Below, one piece after another: positions 5,281 through 7,648 of a stretch of DNA of 7,648 bases. The position numbers were made by a program, and so were the translations under genes. How positions within the stretch are numbered: the first letter of the stretch is position 1; each line of letters opens with the position of its first letter. The DNA comes from Puniceicoccales bacterium. GTDB lineage: Bacteria > Verrucomicrobiota > Verrucomicrobiia > Opitutales > UBA953. Under the pieces are notes generated by a model. The model was not told where the DNA came from. It worked only from the letters and a program-made list of their open reading frames with translations, and did not search any database. The stretch lies in contig JAITPT010000168.1 of NCBI GenBank assembly GCA_031289285.1, forward strand, positions 1 to 7,648. Direction: 5' to 3'.

Positions 5281-5304
5281 GCCCGCCAACTGGCAGGCTT
5301 TTTT
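5281..5304 (+). terminator. Rho-independent terminator after tRNA-Ala
   Basis: GCCCGCC (5281-5287) and GGCAGGC (5292-5298) form a 7-position stem with one C-A mismatch around the loop AACT, followed at once by six T (5299-5304). It begins 10 bp after the tRNA CCA end, so the tRNA is probably a single-gene transcript. Confidence 0.85.
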
Positions 5305-5427
5305 ATTGCGAAATGACGGCGGCAGGCAGGCGGCGAGCGGGCGGCGGGGTGCTGCAAAACACCACGGACGGCGGAACTTTTTCGAGCTTCGGCATTCTCA
5401 ATTTACTTTCATTTTCCACCACCACCA

Positions 5428-7218
5428 ATGAAGTTCCCACCTATCGTGCGCCCGCTCGCCGCCCTGCTCGCATGGCCAGCAGCCATCGCGGCATTCCTAC
5501 TCTCTTTTCCGTTCCTACAAGCCGACGAGTGGCTCGCTCTCGCGGGCGGCGTCGCCGTCGTGATGATTGCCTCCGCCGAGGGCCTCGCGCACACGCGGCG
5601 AGTCGCGGCGGGCTTCGCGCTTTTCGCGGCAGCGGTGATTTTTGCCAACTTCACCAACACCGTGCCCGCCGACGCCAAACACGCGTTCGCTGCTGCGCAG
5701 TTCGGGCCGTCCGCACTGGCGTTTGCCACGGGAACGTTTTGCTCCGCCGCATTCATTTTTATTCTGGCGGTCACCGCTGTCATCGGGCGCATCTATTGCT
5801 CGGCGCTTTGTCCGCTTGGGTTGTTGCAAGACGTGTTTTCCAGAGTCGCGGAAGACGTGCGGAAACTTCGCGACGCCGTGATTTCCCTGCGAACCGGCAA
5901 GGCCGCGCCGCGCCGCAAACGTCTCGGTTACGCGCCTGCGGCAGGTGTTTTGCGCCAGAGTTTTCTGGTGGCGACACTGCTCGGCGTCGCTGCGGGTTGG
6001 GCGGGTTTTGTGTTCGCGTGGCTCGACCCCTACAGCCAATTCGGGCGAATTGCCGCCGGCCTGCTCCGTCCAGTGGCCGTGTTTGCCAATAACCTCACCG
6101 CAAATTTCACCGACTTCATCAGCCGCGAAACCACCGTTCACCCTTGGGCGGGCTTCGGCGCACTGCTGCCGCCGCTGGCGATTTTGAGCGTCGTCGCCGT
6201 GATGTCCGCGCTGCGCGGGCGTCTCTATTGCAACGCCGTTTGCCCCGTCGGGACACTCCTCGGCTGGGTCTCAAAAAAAGCGGTTTTCCGCGTCTCGATT
6301 GACAAAACTTCCTGCAAACGTTGCGGCGATTGTGTCAGCGTTTGCAAAGCGCAGTGCATAGATTTGACAACACAAGAGGTGGACGCCTCGCGTTGCGTGG
6401 GTTGCTTCAACTGCGTCGCCGTTTGCGATGACCGTGGCATCAACCCCAACTGGCTTGGCCGCGCCGCAGCGAAGGGCAAACGTCTCGCAAAGATTGTGAA
6501 ACGCGGCGAGCAAAACAGCGGAACTGCGGCGGCAACGGCAACGGCAACGGCGGGTTTATCGCGACGCGGATTTCTCGCGGGCGCAGGCGGGGTGGCGTTC
6601 GCGGGCGCGGTGGGAGTGCTCGGCGGAAAGTTTGCCAAAGCGGAGTCGCAGGTGACTGCCGTGGCACCGCCCGGCGCGGGTAGCCGCTTGCGCTTCACCG
6701 CCCAATGCACGGCCTGCCAGCTCTGCGTGGCAGCGTGTCCCGTGGGCTTGCTCGAACCGGCTTTATTTGAATACGGGAGTGCGTCGGGGTTCATGAAACC
6801 ACGCATGAATTACGCAAAAAATTACTGCAAACCCGATTGTATTATTTGCATAGAAACCTGTCCCGTCGAAGCGTTGCTGCCGCTGACGAAAGAGCAGAAA
6901 AACAAAACGCGAATTGGCATCGCGAAGTTGGAAATTGAGAAATGTATTGTCCGCGAAAAGAACACTGCTTGCGGCCAATGCCAGGAACATTGTCCGGTAG
7001 GTGCTTTGCAGATGATAGAAGTGCCCGGAAAATCAAAGTTTGCGGAACCAAAAATTGACGAGGCAATTTGCATTGGTTGTGGTGCCTGCGAATACGCCTG
7101 CCCTGCTCTCCCGCAAAAAGCAATCATCATCTATGGCGCATCCGAACACACTCTCGCGCAAGAAATTCGCGACAAAAAACCCGCCGAAGATCCCAATTCG
7201 GGCGAAGACATTTTCTAA
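5428..7218 (+). CDS. NapH-NapG-like fused membrane polyferredoxin with internal Tat motif
   Basis: 596 residues. The N-terminal part (1-285) is NapH-like: five or six hydrophobic segments (about 9-31, 35-50, 58-77, 102-120, 177-198, 243-262) and two CxxxCP motifs after membrane helices (C124/C128 in RIYCSALCPLG, C268/C272 in RLYCNAVCPVG). Two [4Fe-4S] sites follow: C296/299/302/306 and C323/326/329/333. After a linker comes SRRGFLAGAGGVAFAGAVG (378-396), a twin-arginine motif with a hydrophobic helix, and then a NapG-like region with four more sites: C427/430/433/437, C467/471/474/478, C506/515/518/522 and C548/551/554/558. In nitrate respiration NapH and NapG are separate and pass quinol electrons to periplasmic NapA/NapC. 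No terminal reductase is in view, so the electron acceptor is unknown. Length is about that of NapH plus NapG. ATG 5428 lacks a Shine-Dalgarno (ACCACCACCA precedes it). The internal Tat signal suggests clusters on both membrane sides (inference). Confidence 0.88.
   Translation: MKFPPIVRPLAALLAWPAAIAAFLLSFPFLQADEWLALAGGVAVVMIASAEGLAHTRRVAAGFALFAAAVIFANFTNTVPADAKHAFAAAQFGPSALAFATGTFCSAAFIFILAVTAVIGRIYCSALCPLGLLQDVFSRVAEDVRKLRDAVISLRTGKAAPRRKRLGYAPAAGVLRQSFLVATLLGVAAGWAGFVFAWLDPYSQFGRIAAGLLRPVAVFANNLTANFTDFISRETTVHPWAGFGALLPPLAILSVVAVMSALRGRLYCNAVCPVGTLLGWVSKKAVFRVSIDKTSCKRCGDCVSVCKAQCIDLTTQEVDASRCVGCFNCVAVCDDRGINPNWLGRAAAKGKRLAKIVKRGEQNSGTAAATATATAGLSRRGFLAGAGGVAFAGAVGVLGGKFAKAESQVTAVAPPGAGSRLRFTAQCTACQLCVAACPVGLLEPALFEYGSASGFMKPRMNYAKNYCKPDCIICIETCPVEALLPLTKEQKNKTRIGIAKLEIEKCIVREKNTACGQCQEHCPVGALQMIEVPGKSKFAEPKIDEAICIGCGACEYACPALPQKAIIIYGASEHTLAQEIRDKKPAEDPNSGEDIF
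6531..6548 (+). repeat. GGCAAC hexamer x3 before the Tat motif
   Basis: Three exact tandem copies of GGCAAC encode the Ala-Thr linker (residues about 368-374) just ahead of the twin-arginine motif of the polyferredoxin. As an in-frame hexamer it could change linker length by slippage. Confidence 0.8.
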
Positions 7219-7299
7219 CAGGGAAAATATTTTCGCTGCCGAACATTTTTTCTTTTCAAAAACAGGAATAACAATCTTTCTACAAAAAACAAAAATCCT

Positions 7300-7539
7300 A
7301 TGCCAAACACTAAGAACAATGCGTCGCTCGACGCCTCGAACCGGAGTAATTCCGTTGCTGTCGCGACGGTTTCCAATCAGACACGCCAGACCTTCTTCAA
7401 GCGTCTGTTTGTCGCGGCTGCGCTGGTGGCGACCTCCGCAGCCTTTGCCGGGTGCGTTGTTCACGACCACCACGGGCACGGGGGACATCACGGTGGGCAC
7501 GGCGGAGGTCACCACGGAGGGCACGGAGGGCATCATTAA
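7300..7539 (+). CDS. Small His/Gly-rich lipoprotein, putative metal binder
   Basis: 79 residues. A long polar N-region (1-30) leads to FFKRLFVAAALVATSAAFAGC, a basic then hydrophobic signal ending in a lipobox-like FAGC with Cys52 as the probable lipidation site. The mature part would be only 28 residues, with 12 His and 12 Gly in HHGG/GHGG alternation, a composition that binds Ni, Zn, Cu or similar ions in other proteins. It would be anchored to a membrane facing the periplasm or surface. There is no upstream Met alternative and no Val/Leu start codon that would shorten the 51-residue signal. The leader is A-rich with no Shine-Dalgarno. It starts 81 bp after the polyferredoxin in the same direction and may be its partner. 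No family name is known to me; phase 1 of the signal and the His-rich end argue that this frame is real. Confidence 0.75.
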   Translation: MPNTKNNASLDASNRSNSVAVATVSNQTRQTFFKRLFVAAALVATSAAFAGCVVHDHHGHGGHHGGHGGGHHGGHGGHH

Positions 7540-7549
7540 CGCCTAAGGG

Positions 7550-7648
7550 TCAATGCCGTTCAGGTAGCGTGAAAATACGAGAATAGCCTTTGAACCTAAG
7601 AACGGCAGTTGAGTCGGGTCGTCTTGCGGAAGCTGTTATGGCATCTGC
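7550..7648 (-). CDS. Possible C-terminal fragment of a minus-strand gene
   Basis: The minus strand is open from the window edge to a TGA at 7550-7552, giving 32 residues ending SRIFTLPERH. It would converge on the lipoprotein gene with a 10-bp gap. A stop-free run this short arises by chance roughly one time in five, I recognise no domain, and the same bases form a long hairpin. Treat it as a candidate only. Confidence 0.25.
   Translation of the reverse strand, partial: ADAITASARRPDSTAVLRFKGYSRIFTLPERH
7551..7611. repeat. Extended imperfect inverted repeat (terminator, IS end or structured RNA)
   Basis: CAATGCCGTTCAGGT (7551-7565) pairs with ACCT (7594-7597), GAACGGCA (7600-7607) and TTG (7609-7611): 15 base pairs with a 2-base and a 1-base bulge. 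The inner CGT/ACG (7568-7570, 7577-7579) can form a small hairpin with loop GAAAAT. There is no U-tract. The 108 bases after 7540 are about 51% G+C by hand count, lower than the coding DNA nearby. It could be an mRNA 3' hairpin, the edge of an insertion or intron, or a non-coding RNA. Confidence 0.4.

Noticed and set aside
5211..6092. Plus-strand 293-codon frame over the tRNA and polyferredoxin start
   Set aside because: It runs through the tRNA and terminator and has an Arg-rich shadow composition; the NapH-like frame has clear motifs.
7210..7234. Terminator after the polyferredoxin (ATTTTC/GAAAAT and GAAAATATTTTC palindrome)
   Set aside because: The stem is almost all A-T and there is no proper U-tract, so termination is unlikely.
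7040..7546. Overlapping frames of 168 (+) and 167 (-) codons around the polyferredoxin end and lipoprotein
   Set aside because: Both cut across the last ferredoxin cluster and the lipoprotein; neither has motifs, whereas the lipoprotein has a signal and lipobox.

Overview
The window looks like a chromosomal segment of a GC-rich Gram-negative bacterium, most likely of the Verrucomicrobiota (Opitutaceae-like). This placement is inference. It rests on the oxidoreductase type, on an anchored thioredoxin-like protein of a kind I associate with this phylum and the Planctomycetota, and on the lack of clear Shine-Dalgarno sequences before most starts. No 16S or other decisive marker is present.

Layout: (1) 1-392, minus strand: the N-terminal 130 codons of a winged-helix, AbiEi-antitoxin-like protein, possibly the front part of a Fic-family protein, cut by the window edge. 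(2) 393-819: a 427-bp divergent intergenic region. It holds six perfect-register 23-bp tandem repeats (421-558), each carrying a small dyad, plus a seventh isolated copy (614-636). (3) 820-1779, plus: a Gfo/Idh/MocA NAD(P)-dependent sugar oxidoreductase, possibly UDP-GlcNAc 3-dehydrogenase-like. (4) 1869-3380, plus: a membrane-anchored thioredoxin-fold protein whose CxxC has become SxxS, followed by a TolA-like AEK coiled coil and a Pro/Glu tail. (5) 3381-3614: a convergent intergenic region with a MITE-like element of about 150 bp. (6) 3615-5103, minus: a small-conductance mechanosensitive channel gene (MscS family) overlapping an ExoD-family gene. (7) 5196-5271: tRNA-Ala(CGC), followed by a rho-independent terminator. 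(8) 5428-7218, plus: a six-cluster membrane polyferredoxin that reads as a NapH-NapG fusion with an internal twin-arginine motif. (9) 7300-7539, plus: a tiny His/Gly-rich lipoprotein. (10) 7540-7648: a lower-GC tail with a long imperfect hairpin and a possible C-terminal fragment of a minus-strand gene.

How the genes relate: the mscS and exoD genes overlap and are almost certainly co-transcribed. The polyferredoxin and the His-rich lipoprotein are consecutive and could be a pair, one moving electrons across or along the membrane and the other binding metal at the cell surface. The oxidoreductase and the thioredoxin-like gene are co-directional, with 89 bp between them. The least explained parts are the 23-bp repeat array in front of the AbiEi-like gene, the cysteine-free thioredoxin protein, and the internally Tat-tagged polyferredoxin. 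No complete defence system, CRISPR array or full insertion sequence is visible.
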